A stretch of DNA of 64,000 bases from CAVRUD01 sp963849635 (GCA_963849635.1 CAWKIA010000018.1:838212-902211), one strand, 5' to 3'. Counted from the stretch's first letter, positions 44,545 through 53,892 are shown. The notes: generated from the letters alone by a model not told the origin. Translations and numbers: made by a program.

Positions 44545-45518
44545 CAGACCTTGTCCGTCGTTCCGGCCCCGAGGAGCCCAGTCGGTTTGAAGATCATGAT
44601 GAGCACCAGCAGCCCGAAGATCACCGTGGTGGTCCATTGCGGACCCCAGTCGGGGATGTACTGTTTGACGAAGCCGTCGCTCATCGCCCAGACAATGCCG
44701 ATGAAGAAACCGCCGATGACCGCGCCGGCCAGATTGCCAATGCCGCCCAGCACCGCCGCGGTAAAGGCGAACAGTCCGTAGCGAAATCCCATCTGGAAGC
44801 GGGCGCTGTTGTTGTAATAGAGCGCGATCATGCCGGCCGCGCCGGCCAGACCGCCGCCTATCAGGAAGGCAATCGCGATAGTGCGATTGATATCGATCCC
44901 CATCAGGGCGGCAGCTTCGCGATCCTGGGCGGTGGCGCGCATCGCCTTTCCGACCCGGGTCCGGTAGACAAACCAGGTCATGCCAAGGAACAGTGGAATG
45001 GTGACCAAGATGACGATGAGGTCGAGCGGCCGAAGGCGGATCCGAGTATTGAGGTCAAACCACTCATTCAATATGTTGTATGCGCGGTAATCGGATGGAA
45101 TGAGCTGGGGAGGCTGTATGGGATTAGGTCCCTTCCAGTAGATAGCCAGCTGCTGCAAGATAAAACTCATGCCGATCGCGGCGATCAGTGGCGCCAGTCT
45201 GGGAGCGTTCCGCAGGCGCCGGTAGGCGATACGGTCGATCCCAAAGTTCAAGAGGGCGCTGAAGAGCATCGCTCCGGCAAGTGCCAGCAGCGACACGCCA
45301 GCGATCGAGCCCCAGGAGGATTCGCCCGTCACGTTCGTCGCGGCTACAACCGTGAAGGCGAACATCGCGCCCATCATAAATACTTCGCCGTGGGCAAAAT
45401 TGATTAGCTCGACGATGCCGTAGACAAGGGTATAGCCAATCGCGATCAGCGCAATCAGCGCGCCGCTTGCCACCCCAATGATCAGAAACTGCACGAAGAG
45501 CGTGTAGTTGAAGTCCAC
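44544..45518 (-). CDS. livH: Branched-chain amino-acid type permease LivH
   Basis: A 324-residue membrane protein with YTLVYGIVELINFAHGEVFM near the start, the QDREAAALMGID coupling segment and VLGGIGNLAGAVIGGFF near the end, all typical of LivH. The GTG at 45518 is preceded by GGAG at seven bases. Confidence 0.95.
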   Translation of the reverse strand: MDFNYTLFVQFLIIGVASGALIALIAIGYTLVYGIVELINFAHGEVFMMGAMFAFTVVAATNVTGESSWGSIAGVSLLALAGAMLFSALLNFGIDRIAYRRLRNAPRLAPLIAAIGMSFILQQLAIYWKGPNPIQPPQLIPSDYRAYNILNEWFDLNTRIRLRPLDLIVILVTIPLFLGMTWFVYRTRVGKAMRATAQDREAAALMGIDINRTIAIAFLIGGGLAGAAGMIALYYNNSARFQMGFRYGLFAFTAAVLGGIGNLAGAVIGGFFIGIVWAMSDGFVKQYIPDWGPQWTTTVIFGLLVLIMIFKPTGLLGAGTTDKV

Positions 45519-45567
45519 TCAGTGACTCCAGCGTAGCGGAGACTGCCAACCCGCCTCTGACAGACGG

Positions 45568-45602
45568 ACGGGGCGCGCCGGTGAATTACCGGCGCGCCCC
45601 GT
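45568..45602 (-). terminator. Hairpin between livJ and livH (probable attenuator)
   Basis: Fifteen-base perfect stem ACGGGGCGCGCCGGT/ACCGGCGCGCCCCGT with a five-base loop and no T-run. It lies 13 bases after the livJ stop and 50 bases before livH. Such hairpins stabilise the binding-protein message and lower downstream expression. Confidence 0.75.
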
Positions 45603-45615
45603 ATCGCAGCCGCCC

Positions 45616-46992
45616 TTAAGCGGGTGTGATGGTCTTGATGAACTTGATCGCGCCGTTCTCGATCACATTGAGGCCCATGATCTGGTTGTCCTTATCGCCA
45701 TTGGCGTCGAAGGACCACTCGCCCAGAAGGCCGACGAAACCTTCGGTCGCGATCATGGTATCGAGGATGGCCTGGCGATCCTTCGCCTGGACCTGGTCAA
45801 CCGCCTGGATAGCGACGACGGCGGCCTCGTAGGCGTAAACGGCGTAGGCATCTGGATCGCGGCCGAGGCGCTCGGAGATCCGGGCGTACCAGTCCTGGCC
45901 AGCGGCGGTGTCGAGGGAGGCCGGAGGCAGACCACCGAAGGTGATGTAAGCACCCTCGGCTGCGTCACCAGCGCCCTCGATGAAGGCAGTGTTGATCAGG
46001 CCGTCCGGTCCCATGAACGCGGTGTCATCAGGCGTCATTAGGGAGCGCATGTCGGACAGCAACTTGGATGCGTTCTGGTTGACGATCGCGCCCAGGTAGA
46101 GCATGTCCGGGGCGGTATCGGCGATACCGGTCATCAGCGACTGGTAGTCCTCGCTGTCGGCGTCGTAGCCGTCGAAGCCGAGGATTTCGCCGCCGAGCTC
46201 CTCGAAGGCGAGGCGGAAGGCCTGGGCAACGCCCTGACCGTAGACCTGGCGATCGTGGAGGATGTAGGCCGACTTAGCGCCGAGCTCGTTGTAGGCCCAG
46301 TTCGCCGAGGAGAATCCCTGGAGGTCGTCCGAGGCGGTTACGCGCATGTAGTTGCGGAAGCCGCTCGGGTAGTAGATCTCCGGCTCGCCCTCTTCGGTGA
46401 TGCCCTCGACGGCCTTGGTCAAACCGGGGGTGGTGTTCGCCGGGGAGATCATCGCCAGCGGCGGAGCGGCCTGGTTGAGGATCGGAATGGAGATCTTGGC
46501 GGCGCCGGAGTTGTAGGTCGCGATGTAGACCATCACGTCCGGATCGTTGACGACGAGGTTGGCGTTCTCCGCCTCCTTGCCAGCGTCCCAACCGCCCTGG
46601 TTGGCGGCGATGCCATCGTCCAGAGCCTCGTACTCGAGGGCAAAGCCACCGGCGGCATTGCCGAAGTCCTCGAGCGCCATGCGGATGGCCTCGGCGGAGT
46701 CGCCGCCGATCTGCTCGGAGGCGCCGGTCATCGGCCAGGAGGAGACGAACTTGATCACACCCGCGCTAGTATCGGTGATGTGCTCGACGCCCGCGACGCC
46801 GATCTCGGCGGCGGAAGCAGGGCCGCCACCGGCGGCCGGGGTGGAATCCTGGGCGGAAACGCCACGAACATTGAGCGCCGCGGCGATGGCCGGGATGGTC
46901 GCGCCCAGCGCGATTGCCCGAACCAGGAAAGTGCGGCGGTCAACGCGACCTTCGTTCAGATCCTCAACTAGTGCGGTGTACCGGACGTCCAC
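45616..46992 (-). CDS. livJ: ABC transporter substrate-binding protein, branched-chain amino-acid type
   Basis: A 458-residue exported binding protein. The signal region has VDRRTFLVRAIALGATIPAI then AAALNVRGVSAQ, a Tat-type RR motif with an AxA-like site. The mature part has FVSSWPMTGASEQIGG, the periplasmic-binding fold motifs and YAYEAAVVAIQAV. I chose the GTG at 46992 because GAGGAG lies five bases upstream; ATG at 47007 would add five residues including that site. It delivers the substrate, possibly leucine-type amino acids or amides, to LivHMGF. Confidence 0.92.
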   Translation of the reverse strand: MDVRYTALVEDLNEGRVDRRTFLVRAIALGATIPAIAAALNVRGVSAQDSTPAAGGGPASAAEIGVAGVEHITDTSAGVIKFVSSWPMTGASEQIGGDSAEAIRMALEDFGNAAGGFALEYEALDDGIAANQGGWDAGKEAENANLVVNDPDVMVYIATYNSGAAKISIPILNQAAPPLAMISPANTTPGLTKAVEGITEEGEPEIYYPSGFRNYMRVTASDDLQGFSSANWAYNELGAKSAYILHDRQVYGQGVAQAFRLAFEELGGEILGFDGYDADSEDYQSLMTGIADTAPDMLYLGAIVNQNASKLLSDMRSLMTPDDTAFMGPDGLINTAFIEGAGDAAEGAYITFGGLPPASLDTAAGQDWYARISERLGRDPDAYAVYAYEAAVVAIQAVDQVQAKDRQAILDTMIATEGFVGLLGEWSFDANGDKDNQIMGLNVIENGAIKFIKTITPA

Positions 46993-47213
46993 TGCTACTC
47001 CTCTCATGCGCTGCACCAAGCCGTTCCCGTCATACCGAAACCGGCGCCGATGCCGGCCCGCATTGATCGGACGCTACCATGTACGCGATTGGCCAGACTC
47101 CGGATCACCAGTTGATCGCCTGTTCCTGGAGAGCAGGTGCGCCCCATCGCGGCATACAACGACGCCCTTGCGCCCAGCCCACCCCGTTTCATATTCAGCG
47201 GTGCTAGCGCGGG

Positions 47214-47242
47214 AGGATATCCCAGCTTTTATGCGGTGTCAA
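47214..47242 (-). promoter_or_regulatory. Promoter of the liv operon
   Basis: On the minus strand TTGACA (47242-47237), a 17-base spacer and TATCCT (47219-47214). The -35 is perfect and the -10 matches four of six. A leader of about 210 bases precedes livJ. Confidence 0.7.
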
Positions 47243-47322
47243 TCGCGCCCCCGCCAAAGATTCTGTAGTTCTTTGTGTACTTTAAGAGGGTTTCGCGGTG
47301 CAATGCGCAAACAAGCCTGTGC

Positions 47323-47351
47323 TTGACTCATTAGCTTACGAAGAGTAAGAT
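47323..47351 (+). promoter_or_regulatory. Promoter with embedded inverted repeat upstream of the VOC gene
   Basis: TTGACT at 47323-47328, a 17-base spacer and TAAGAT at 47346-47351. CTTAC at 47335-47339 and GTAAG at 47345-47349 form an inverted repeat with spacer GAAGA inside the promoter. A regulator binding there would block or reshape the promoter. Confidence 0.6.
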
Positions 47352-47392
47352 ACTTGTATCTGGATATACGCCACGCGTCAAGGACACGCTCA

Positions 47393-47917
47393 ATGGACCA
47401 AATCACTCCCGCCGCGCCGTCGATCCATCCCGAGGTCGGCATCGGCCACGTCCACCTCAAGGTTTCCGACCTAGAACGCTCGATAGCGTTCTACCGCGAT
47501 GCCTTCGGCTTCGACGTTATGGCGCGTTACGGTAACCAGGCCGCCTTCCTCTCGGCTGGCGGCTACCACCATCACATCGGCCTGAACACCTGGGAGAGCC
47601 TCGGCGGTTCGCGCCCCGGGCGCGGAACGACCGGCCTCTACCACTTCGCGATCCTCTACCCAAACCGGCTCGAACTGGCCCGCGCCCTGCGCCGCCTGAT
47701 CGACAACAGCGTCCCAATTGGCGGGGCATCAGATCATGGAGTCAGCGAGGCGATCTACCTGGACGACCCGGACGGCAACGGCATCGAGATCTACCGCGAT
47801 CGGCCACGCGCGGAGTGGCCAGTCGACGCCAACGGCGAAATGACGATGTACACCCGCCAACTCGATCTACGCGGCCTGCTCCAGGAACTTGAGGTTGAGG
47901 CGGCTGTGGCCCGCTAG
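47393..47917 (+). CDS. VOC family protein, catechol-2,3-dioxygenase-like
   Basis: A 174-residue single-module vicinal-oxygen-chelate protein. GIGHVHLKVSDLERSIAFYR starts the first beta-alpha unit, GLYHFAILYPNRLELARALR the second, and DPDGNGIEIYRDRPR ends it. Metal ligands fit His (GHVH), His (LYHF) and Glu (IEIY). It may be an extradiol dioxygenase (CatE-like) or a glyoxalase-like enzyme; the substrate is unknown. The stop lies six bases from the convergent small gene. Confidence 0.88.
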   Translation: MDQITPAAPSIHPEVGIGHVHLKVSDLERSIAFYRDAFGFDVMARYGNQAAFLSAGGYHHHIGLNTWESLGGSRPGRGTTGLYHFAILYPNRLELARALRRLIDNSVPIGGASDHGVSEAIYLDDPDGNGIEIYRDRPRAEWPVDANGEMTMYTRQLDLRGLLQELEVEAAVAR

Positions 47918-47923
47918 CGGCGA

Positions 47924-48115
47924 CTACGGACTCTTTCGTTGGTTGTCGACCGCCAGGCCAATTGCAACGCCAATGGCGATCCCGACGCCGATGCCTACAG
48001 CCAGATTGCCCATCGCAAGGCCGACGCCCACCCCAATGGCGATGCCGACCCCAATGCCAATGGCGAGGTTGTCGGCGCTGACTGATCGCTTGTCTCCGGA
48101 CTTTTCGGGCTCCAT
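47924..48115 (-). CDS. Small glycine-zipper membrane protein, 63 residues
   Basis: A polar start (MEPEKSGDKRSVSADN) is followed by LAIGIGVGIAIGVGVGLAMG then NLAVGIGVGIAIGVAIGLAV, two tandem glycine-zipper helices with small residues every second to fourth position. AAAGGA precedes the ATG at 48115. Such proteins oligomerise in membranes; the function here is unknown. Confidence 0.7.
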   Translation of the reverse strand: MEPEKSGDKRSVSADNLAIGIGVGIAIGVGVGLAMGNLAVGIGVGIAIGVAIGLAVDNQRKSP

Positions 48116-48218
48116 CGCTCGTCCTTTCGCCGTGCATCGCGCAGCACGCGCAAGGTTGTTTTCGCACGGCGCGTTCCACCCCCTTGCAGCGTCCCACTTT
48201 TCTGACCAGCGACCTTTC

Positions 48219-48338
48219 GTAGGGGCGGACCTCCGTGTCCACCCGGCTGCCGACCGCATCGTTCATCGTCGGAAACGGCGTTCCAAACAGGGAAACGGAC
48301 GACCAGCCATCGGGCGGACACAGAGATCCGCCCCTACG
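48219..48338. mobile_element. MITE-like element with 26-base terminal inverted repeats
   Basis: The left end GTAGGGGCGGACCTCCGTGT and the right end, read inverted as GTAGGGGCGGATCTCTGTGT, form imperfect inverted repeats of about 26 bases bounding 119 bases with no gene. Both ends continue with TCCRCCC. No clear target duplication is visible. It lies between the glycine-zipper gene and DUF6194. Confidence 0.65.
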
Positions 48339-48365
48339 TCATCTGGCGATGCAAGGTCGAGCGCC

Positions 48366-48839
48366 CTACGGACGCCGGCTGCGATGGCGCCTGGCGGCGA
48401 GGCCATGGGCTCCCGCGAGCAGTGGTTGTATCTCCTGCGCAAATGTCTCGACGCCGGGATTCAGGACACAGACCCACCACTGGGATGCGTACACCGGGTG
48501 CGGCAGCAGCCGGTCCAGCGCGGTGAAGTCGTGCCCGGAATCTCCCCAGACGGCGGCATCGGGAGGCTCACCAAAAAGCGCGATGTATGCGTTTCGACCG
48601 ACGCCGATATTCAGGCGGAACACGCCTGGACGGTCGAGGTTCGAGGCGTTGTCAAACTCGCCGTAGTCTTTGGTCACGATGGTGGCAAACGGGAGCCGGC
48701 GGGTCGGATCGGTGTCGCGATCCGGGTCGTAGAAGAAGAAGGTATCGCCTTCCCCGTACCCCTCGTCGCCGGTAACGACCTCGACACCAGCGAACGTCTC
48801 CGCGATGTAGCGGATGATGGCGTCCTGGTCCATCTCCAT
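48366..48839 (-). CDS. DUF6194 family protein
   Basis: A 157-residue protein with IRYIAETFAGVEVVTGDEG, FFFYDPDRDTDPTRRLPFAT, VFRLNIGVGRNAYIALFG and a final HPVYASQWWVCVLNPG. This layout matches the uncharacterised DUF6194 (YjbR-like) proteins of actinobacteria and Chloroflexota. It starts five bases after the proS stop and is probably co-transcribed with it. Confidence 0.8.
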   Translation of the reverse strand: MEMDQDAIIRYIAETFAGVEVVTGDEGYGEGDTFFFYDPDRDTDPTRRLPFATIVTKDYGEFDNASNLDRPGVFRLNIGVGRNAYIALFGEPPDAAVWGDSGHDFTALDRLLPHPVYASQWWVCVLNPGVETFAQEIQPLLAGAHGLAARRHRSRRP

Positions 48840-48844
48840 CCAGG

Positions 48845-50575
48845 CTACTCCGGGGCGTTTCCGTCCAGGCCGCGGTGGAACTCAACGATCATCCGCTGGA
48901 CTGTGGCCACGACCTCCTCTCGCGCGACAAAGGTCGACTCATCGGCGGTCCGCAGCCGGATCTCGGCCTGATCGTTGGCAAGGGTGCGGGCGCTGATCGA
49001 GATCCGGATCGGATTCCCGATCAATTCGGCGTCGTTGAACTTGACGCCCGCCCGGTCCGGCCGGTCGTCGTGGAGCACTTCGATCCCGGCCGCGGTCAAC
49101 GTCTGGTAGAGGGCTTCGGTCGCGTCGACCACCTCTGGGTCGCTGCCGAGGGACAGCAGCGAGACGTGGAACGGAGCGATCGTCACCGGCCAGGTGATGC
49201 CCTTCTCGTCGTGGTACTGCTCGACGATCGTCGCGGCCAGGCGGCCGGAGCCAATGCCATACGAACCCATCACGACCGGGTGGGCCTCGCCGTTGGCGTC
49301 GAGATAGGTCGCGCCGAGGGCGTCGGTGTAGCGGGTCCCAAGTTTGAAGATGTTGCCCACCTCAATGGCCCGTTCGGCCACCATCGGCGCGCCGTCGACT
49401 GGGCTAGGAAAACCCTCAGCGGCGGCGGCGATGTCCCCGACGATGTCGGCGCTGTAGTCGCGGTCCAGGTTAACGTTCTTGAGGTGGTAACCGACCTTGT
49501 TCGCCCCGGCGACCAGATTGCGGCTATCGCGAATACTCTCGTCGACCACAATCAGCGCTCCAGAGACGCCTACCGGTGAGCCGTAGCCTGCCTCCGCGCC
49601 GATTGCCCGGATCTGCTCAACGGTCGCCGGGATGAGGCCGAGTTCACCGGTCACCTTGCGCAGCTTGGTCTCGTTCACGTCGAGATCGCCGCGGATCACC
49701 GCGAAGACAAACCGGCCGGAACTGCCGACAAAGAAGACAGCCTTGGCGGTCCGGGAGAGGGGAATGTTGAGGAATCTGGCCAGCGCCTCGATCGTGGTGG
49801 TGTCCGGCGTCTCAATCTCCTCCATCGGGAGCAGATCCTCGGTCCAGGGTGCCTCGCGCTGGAAGGTCGCGACTTCGCGGTTGGCGGCATAGTTGCCGTT
49901 CGGGCTGATCAGGATGATATCCTCGCCATACGGCGACTTGGCCATGAACTCGTGCGAGGCGGATCCCCCCATCATCCCGGTATCCGCCCCGACCACGACG
50001 AAATCCAGACCGCAGCGCCGGAAGATACGCTCGTAGGCGGCCCAATGCTTCTGATAGGCGACATCGAGGCCGGCCTCGTCCGCATCCAGGCTGTATGAGT
50101 CCTTCATCGTGAACTCGCGCACCCGGATCAGCCCACCGCGCGAGCGCGGCTCGTCCCGGAACTTGGTCTGGATGTGATAGACGATCTGGGGAAGCTGCCG
50201 GTAGGAATTGATCTCCGTCCGGCTAAGGTCGGTCACGACTTCTTCGTGGGTCATCGCCAGAACCATGTCGCGATCACCCCGGTCCTTGAACCTGGCCATC
50301 TCCGGGCCGACCAAATCGTAGCGCCCGGTCTCCCGCCAGATATCGGCCGGATGGACGACCGGCATATACATCTCCTGGCCGCCGATGGCGTCCATCTCGG
50401 ACCGGATGATGTCCTCGATCTTGTGGATCACGCGCCAGCCCAATGGCAGCAAAGAGAAAATGCCGGCTCCCAAGGGGCGGATGAGCGCCGCGCGCAGCAT
50501 GAGCTGATGGCTGGGCAACTCGATATCGGCCGGGGCGGTGCGCAGGGTTCGGCCGAACATGGTCGACATCCGCAT
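48845..50575 (-). CDS. proS: Prolyl-tRNA synthetase, bacterial type
   Basis: An intact 576-residue class II aminoacyl-tRNA synthetase. Motif 1 lies in LPLGWRVIHKIEDIIRSEMD, motif 2 in TKFRDEPRSRGGLIRVREF, and motif 3 in GSYGIGSGRLAATIVEQYHD. An editing (INS) domain of about 160 residues sits between motifs 2 and 3. It charges tRNA-Pro and clears mischarged Ala. GAGG lies ten bases before the ATG. Confidence 0.96.
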   Translation of the reverse strand: MRMSTMFGRTLRTAPADIELPSHQLMLRAALIRPLGAGIFSLLPLGWRVIHKIEDIIRSEMDAIGGQEMYMPVVHPADIWRETGRYDLVGPEMARFKDRGDRDMVLAMTHEEVVTDLSRTEINSYRQLPQIVYHIQTKFRDEPRSRGGLIRVREFTMKDSYSLDADEAGLDVAYQKHWAAYERIFRRCGLDFVVVGADTGMMGGSASHEFMAKSPYGEDIILISPNGNYAANREVATFQREAPWTEDLLPMEEIETPDTTTIEALARFLNIPLSRTAKAVFFVGSSGRFVFAVIRGDLDVNETKLRKVTGELGLIPATVEQIRAIGAEAGYGSPVGVSGALIVVDESIRDSRNLVAGANKVGYHLKNVNLDRDYSADIVGDIAAAAEGFPSPVDGAPMVAERAIEVGNIFKLGTRYTDALGATYLDANGEAHPVVMGSYGIGSGRLAATIVEQYHDEKGITWPVTIAPFHVSLLSLGSDPEVVDATEALYQTLTAAGIEVLHDDRPDRAGVKFNDAELIGNPIRISISARTLANDQAEIRLRTADESTFVAREEVVATVQRMIVEFHRGLDGNAPE

Positions 50576-50702
50576 CGGTAGTGATCCTCTTTCCTATGGC
50601 CAGTCGCGTGACGAAAAGCGAGGAGCGACAGACTTCTTTCCCCTCCGGTAACCGGGGCAGGATAGAACCCGACCGCACGGAGGGCAACCGCTCAGCGCTT
50701 TT

Positions 50703-52346
50703 TCATCGGTCGAGTTCAGCCGGGGCCGGAATCCGAACCGGGCTGCTGGCCCGCGCAGCCGGAACAGGACGGTACCGAGGGCCAAGGCGAGCCGCAAGGT
50801 CGTCGGCGACACTGGCGTCCAGATGGCGGATCGAGACGACACCACCCTGCCCTCCGGACGCGACCGTATACGTGAAGTTGGCGAGGTCGACCCGGCGCTG
50901 GAAGAGATTTTGGCGGACCAGCCGGCGCTGCACCCGTCGCCGCGGCGTGATCGTCAGCCAGCGGTTGAAGGTGCGCCCACGAACCACGAACCTGTCGGCG
51001 GCGTCGATCGCCCAGCCCGCGTCGCGGAACTGAAGATAGCCATTGAACGCGACCAGGGGCGTGAAGACCAGGAGAGCCAGTCCCCACCACCAGGAAACAC
51101 GCGGAACCAGCGCCGCCACGATCACCACGACGACGACAAAGGCCAGCAAGGCATAGACCTCGGCCATGATGTAGCGGGCACGCGCCCGCCGAGGCAGGCG
51201 GTCGAGTCCATCACCGGAAATGAGCCGGTCGTCAATCACGAATGCAGGCGCACAACGGGCAATAAGCTCGGCCGCTTCGCCCCGCGGTAGTACCGGGAAG
51301 AGGACACCGGACTCGGCGGTGTCCTTGCCATACCCCGCGCTCTCGAACCGGACGGCCGCCAGGCGCAGAGGTTGACGCAAGAGCGGCTCGCTGATCGAGA
51401 TCGCCTGGATCCGGGCTATCGGGATTGTCGATTGGCGCCGGTCAAGCAGGCCGTGACGGATGATCAGGCGATCATCCTGGCGGCGAAGCTCAAAGCCGCC
51501 AAAGGTCAAGACCGTCGAGGCGAAGGCCAACGCCCAAGCGAAGACCGCCACAATCGCGGCGATCAGTACAAGGCCCTGTATGGTGGTATGAGCCGCCTGC
51601 AGGGCGAGCTGCTCCCAGATATCTTCGCCCAAGATGTCATCGGCAAACTGCCAGGCGACCGCAAAAATCGCCAGCGCCGGCCCGATGCGGCCGGATGTTG
51701 CACCCGCCAGGATCAGATCACGGGTAGTGATCCGGCGGATGACCTCGCCCTGTATCGCTATCGTGGTACCTGCCGGAGCGGTCGGCCGGGGCACCTCGGC
51801 GCCGTCTAGCGCCGACTCCGAATCCGGGTCAATGGGGATAGCCGATTCACCACGGCGCAATCGGGCGGCATCGAGACGCTCGATCAGAGCGACGGCATCC
51901 TCCCGGCGGAGTGCTTCCAACTTGACATCTGTGCCCGCTCCTCCTGCCGCCGTCTCGACCGTGACCTGGACCACTTTGAAGAGGCGCTGCAGTACGTTTT
52001 CGCTGGTATCGACCGACTGGATGCGCTCAAGCGGCACCGTGCGTTCACGGCGCGATATGAGACCGGAGCGAAACCGTAGCTCTCCTCCCGCGACCTCATA
52101 GCGCACATTCATCCAGGCCAACGTCTGCGTGACTAGACCTATCAGCGCCAGCACGGAGCTGATCGCGAGGAAGACGATCTGGCCGTTGCCCCGCTGAAGG
52201 ATGACGGCCACGACGAGAGGGATGATGAACGCCCGCAACTGGCGCACACCGCTGATGATGATCCAGGCTGGGTGCAACCGCTGAGACGGCAGCGCGACGA
52301 TGGCGGAATCTGGCTCACCCTCAGGTGCTGGTTGCTCAGTGCTCAC
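50703..52346 (-). CDS. bPH2 (PH-like) domain membrane protein, YdbT-like
   Basis: A 547-residue membrane protein with several hydrophobic pairs (FIIPLVVAVIL, LIAAIVAVFAWALAFASTVL, YALLAFVVVVVIVAALVP). Each is followed by a bPH2 domain: RYEVAGGELRFRSGLISRRE, FELRRQDDRLIIRHGLLDRR and RFVVRGRTFNRWLTITPRRR. The recurring RIQSV/RIQAI motif is typical. YdbT/YdbS-type pairs are envelope proteins linked to antimicrobial resistance in Bacillus; the role here is inferred only. The start overlaps the upstream gene by four bases. Confidence 0.87.
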   Translation of the reverse strand: MSTEQPAPEGEPDSAIVALPSQRLHPAWIIISGVRQLRAFIIPLVVAVILQRGNGQIVFLAISSVLALIGLVTQTLAWMNVRYEVAGGELRFRSGLISRRERTVPLERIQSVDTSENVLQRLFKVVQVTVETAAGGAGTDVKLEALRREDAVALIERLDAARLRRGESAIPIDPDSESALDGAEVPRPTAPAGTTIAIQGEVIRRITTRDLILAGATSGRIGPALAIFAVAWQFADDILGEDIWEQLALQAAHTTIQGLVLIAAIVAVFAWALAFASTVLTFGGFELRRQDDRLIIRHGLLDRRQSTIPIARIQAISISEPLLRQPLRLAAVRFESAGYGKDTAESGVLFPVLPRGEAAELIARCAPAFVIDDRLISGDGLDRLPRRARARYIMAEVYALLAFVVVVVIVAALVPRVSWWWGLALLVFTPLVAFNGYLQFRDAGWAIDAADRFVVRGRTFNRWLTITPRRRVQRRLVRQNLFQRRVDLANFTYTVASGGQGGVVSIRHLDASVADDLAARLGPRYRPVPAARASSPVRIPAPAELDR

Positions 52347-52829
52347 AGGTCGTCGTGGGTGTTGGCGAGCGCGGCGATCCGGTCTCGAACCTCCCCCGCC
52401 ACCGGATCAGCCAGTCCTGGGATCTCGTTCGATCCGGCCGCCGTGTAGAGCACCACTGTCGCCAGGCCGAACCGCCGTTGCAGAACGCCCCGGCGCGTAT
52501 CGACGTGCTGGATTCGGGCCATCGGAATCAAGGTGCGGGTGACGGTGAAGACGCCGGATTGGAGATCGACCTCGTCTTCACCCACCTCGTATCGCCAGGT
52601 TCGCCAGGTGAGCTCCGGCACGTAGTAGATCCCGAGTAGGCTGGGAACCGCCAGAAGTACTCCCGCCGGCGCCGCCCACCACCAGGGAATCAGATCGAAC
52701 CGGATCAGCACACCCGCACCGACGAGAAAGATCAGGCTGCAGATCGAAAACGTGATCAGCCCGCCAAGCCGCCAGATCGTCCGCGCATTAACGTGGAGCC
52801 GCTCGCTGGGTTCAGGTCGTATTGGCATC
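52343..52829 (-). CDS. bPH2 (PH-like) domain membrane protein, YdbS-like
   Basis: A 161-residue protein with two membrane segments (LITFSICSLIFLVGAGVLI, AAPAGVLLAVPSLLGIYYV) and one bPH2 domain containing RYEVGEDEVDLQSGVFTVTR and MARIQHVDTRRG. The ATG at 52829 is chosen as the last start before the membrane helix. It is the first gene of the ydbS-ydbT-like pair. Confidence 0.85.
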
Positions 52830-53055
52830 GCGCGGCTCGAACTCCTCGCTCCGGTTGGCCATGGCAATCTGATGCGGTATTCGGCCGCGCGTTAATGCTC
52901 GCATACGTCCCGGCTCTGCCGAGCCAGCGACACCGTGGAAGGATGCCGCGGTTGCCCACCACGTGGTGGTGTCCGAGAATCCGACTTACGCCGGTCTTGT
53001 GGGACTGGCCGGTGAACGACAGCACGTCAACTCACTACATGGGGGTCAACGTCCG

Positions 53056-53892
53056 ATGGTCTCTTCCGTTCCGAGCGATCCGAACGAGCTGCACGATGTC
53101 GTCGATCCGGCCGAGCACGACACCGAGACCAGCCTACCACCGGCGTCTATCGACGCGGAGATTACGGCCAGCCACGAACCGGCACCCGAGCCCGGCCCGA
53201 AGCGGATCGCCGTGGTCTTCGCTCATCCCGACGACGCCGAGTTCGGCGTGGCCGGCACGGTCGCGCGCTGGGTCAACGAGGGCCATACACTGATCTACAT
53301 CTCCCTTACGAGCGGCGGCCAGGGGGGAGAAGACCCGAACGTCGCCACGGAAGATCTGGAGAGGATCCGGGAAGCCGAGCAACTCGCCGCCAGCGAGATC
53401 CTGGGCGTGAGCGAAACGATTTTCCTGCGCCTGCCCGACGGCAGCGTCACGGCTGACCTGAAAACCCGTGCACTTCTGGTGAAGGTCTTCCGCACCATCA
53501 AGCCCGATGTCGTCGTCTCGATGGACCCGAGCTTCCTCTGGTCCGACTCGGGATATATCAACCACCCTGACCACCGCGCCACCGGCCAGGTGACACTGGA
53601 CGCGATCTTCCCGGGCACCGGCAACCCAATGGCCTACCCAGAATTGCACGCCGAAGGGATCGAAGCGCACAAGATCCGCGAGGTCTATCTGACCGCCGCC
53701 AAAGACCCCGACGTCTGGATCGATATCACCGAGACGATGGAGACCAAGCTCCGCGCTCTCCGCGCCCACACCAGCCAACTCGGCGACTGGGACCCGGACG
53801 AGGCGATGCGCGAGTGGGGCCGGGAGAGCGCCAAGAAGCAGCCGGGGATCGGCGAGTACGCCGAAAGCTTCAAGTACTTCAAGCTGGAATAG
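53056..53892 (+). CDS. PIG-L family deacetylase
   Basis: A 278-residue zinc-dependent deacetylase of the LmbE/PIG-L type. The zinc motif AHPDDAEFGVAG and the late HPDHRATGQVTLDAIFP motif are present. Members remove acetyl groups from N-acetylglucosaminyl conjugates, for example in bacillithiol or mycothiol synthesis. The ATG at 53056 is preferred; an earlier in-frame GTG would add a non-conserved 31 residues. The 3' end overlaps that of pckA by 14 bases. Confidence 0.88.
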   Translation: MVSSVPSDPNELHDVVDPAEHDTETSLPPASIDAEITASHEPAPEPGPKRIAVVFAHPDDAEFGVAGTVARWVNEGHTLIYISLTSGGQGGEDPNVATEDLERIREAEQLAASEILGVSETIFLRLPDGSVTADLKTRALLVKVFRTIKPDVVVSMDPSFLWSDSGYINHPDHRATGQVTLDAIFPGTGNPMAYPELHAEGIEAHKIREVYLTAAKDPDVWIDITETMETKLRALRAHTSQLGDWDPDEAMREWGRESAKKQPGIGEYAESFKYFKLE

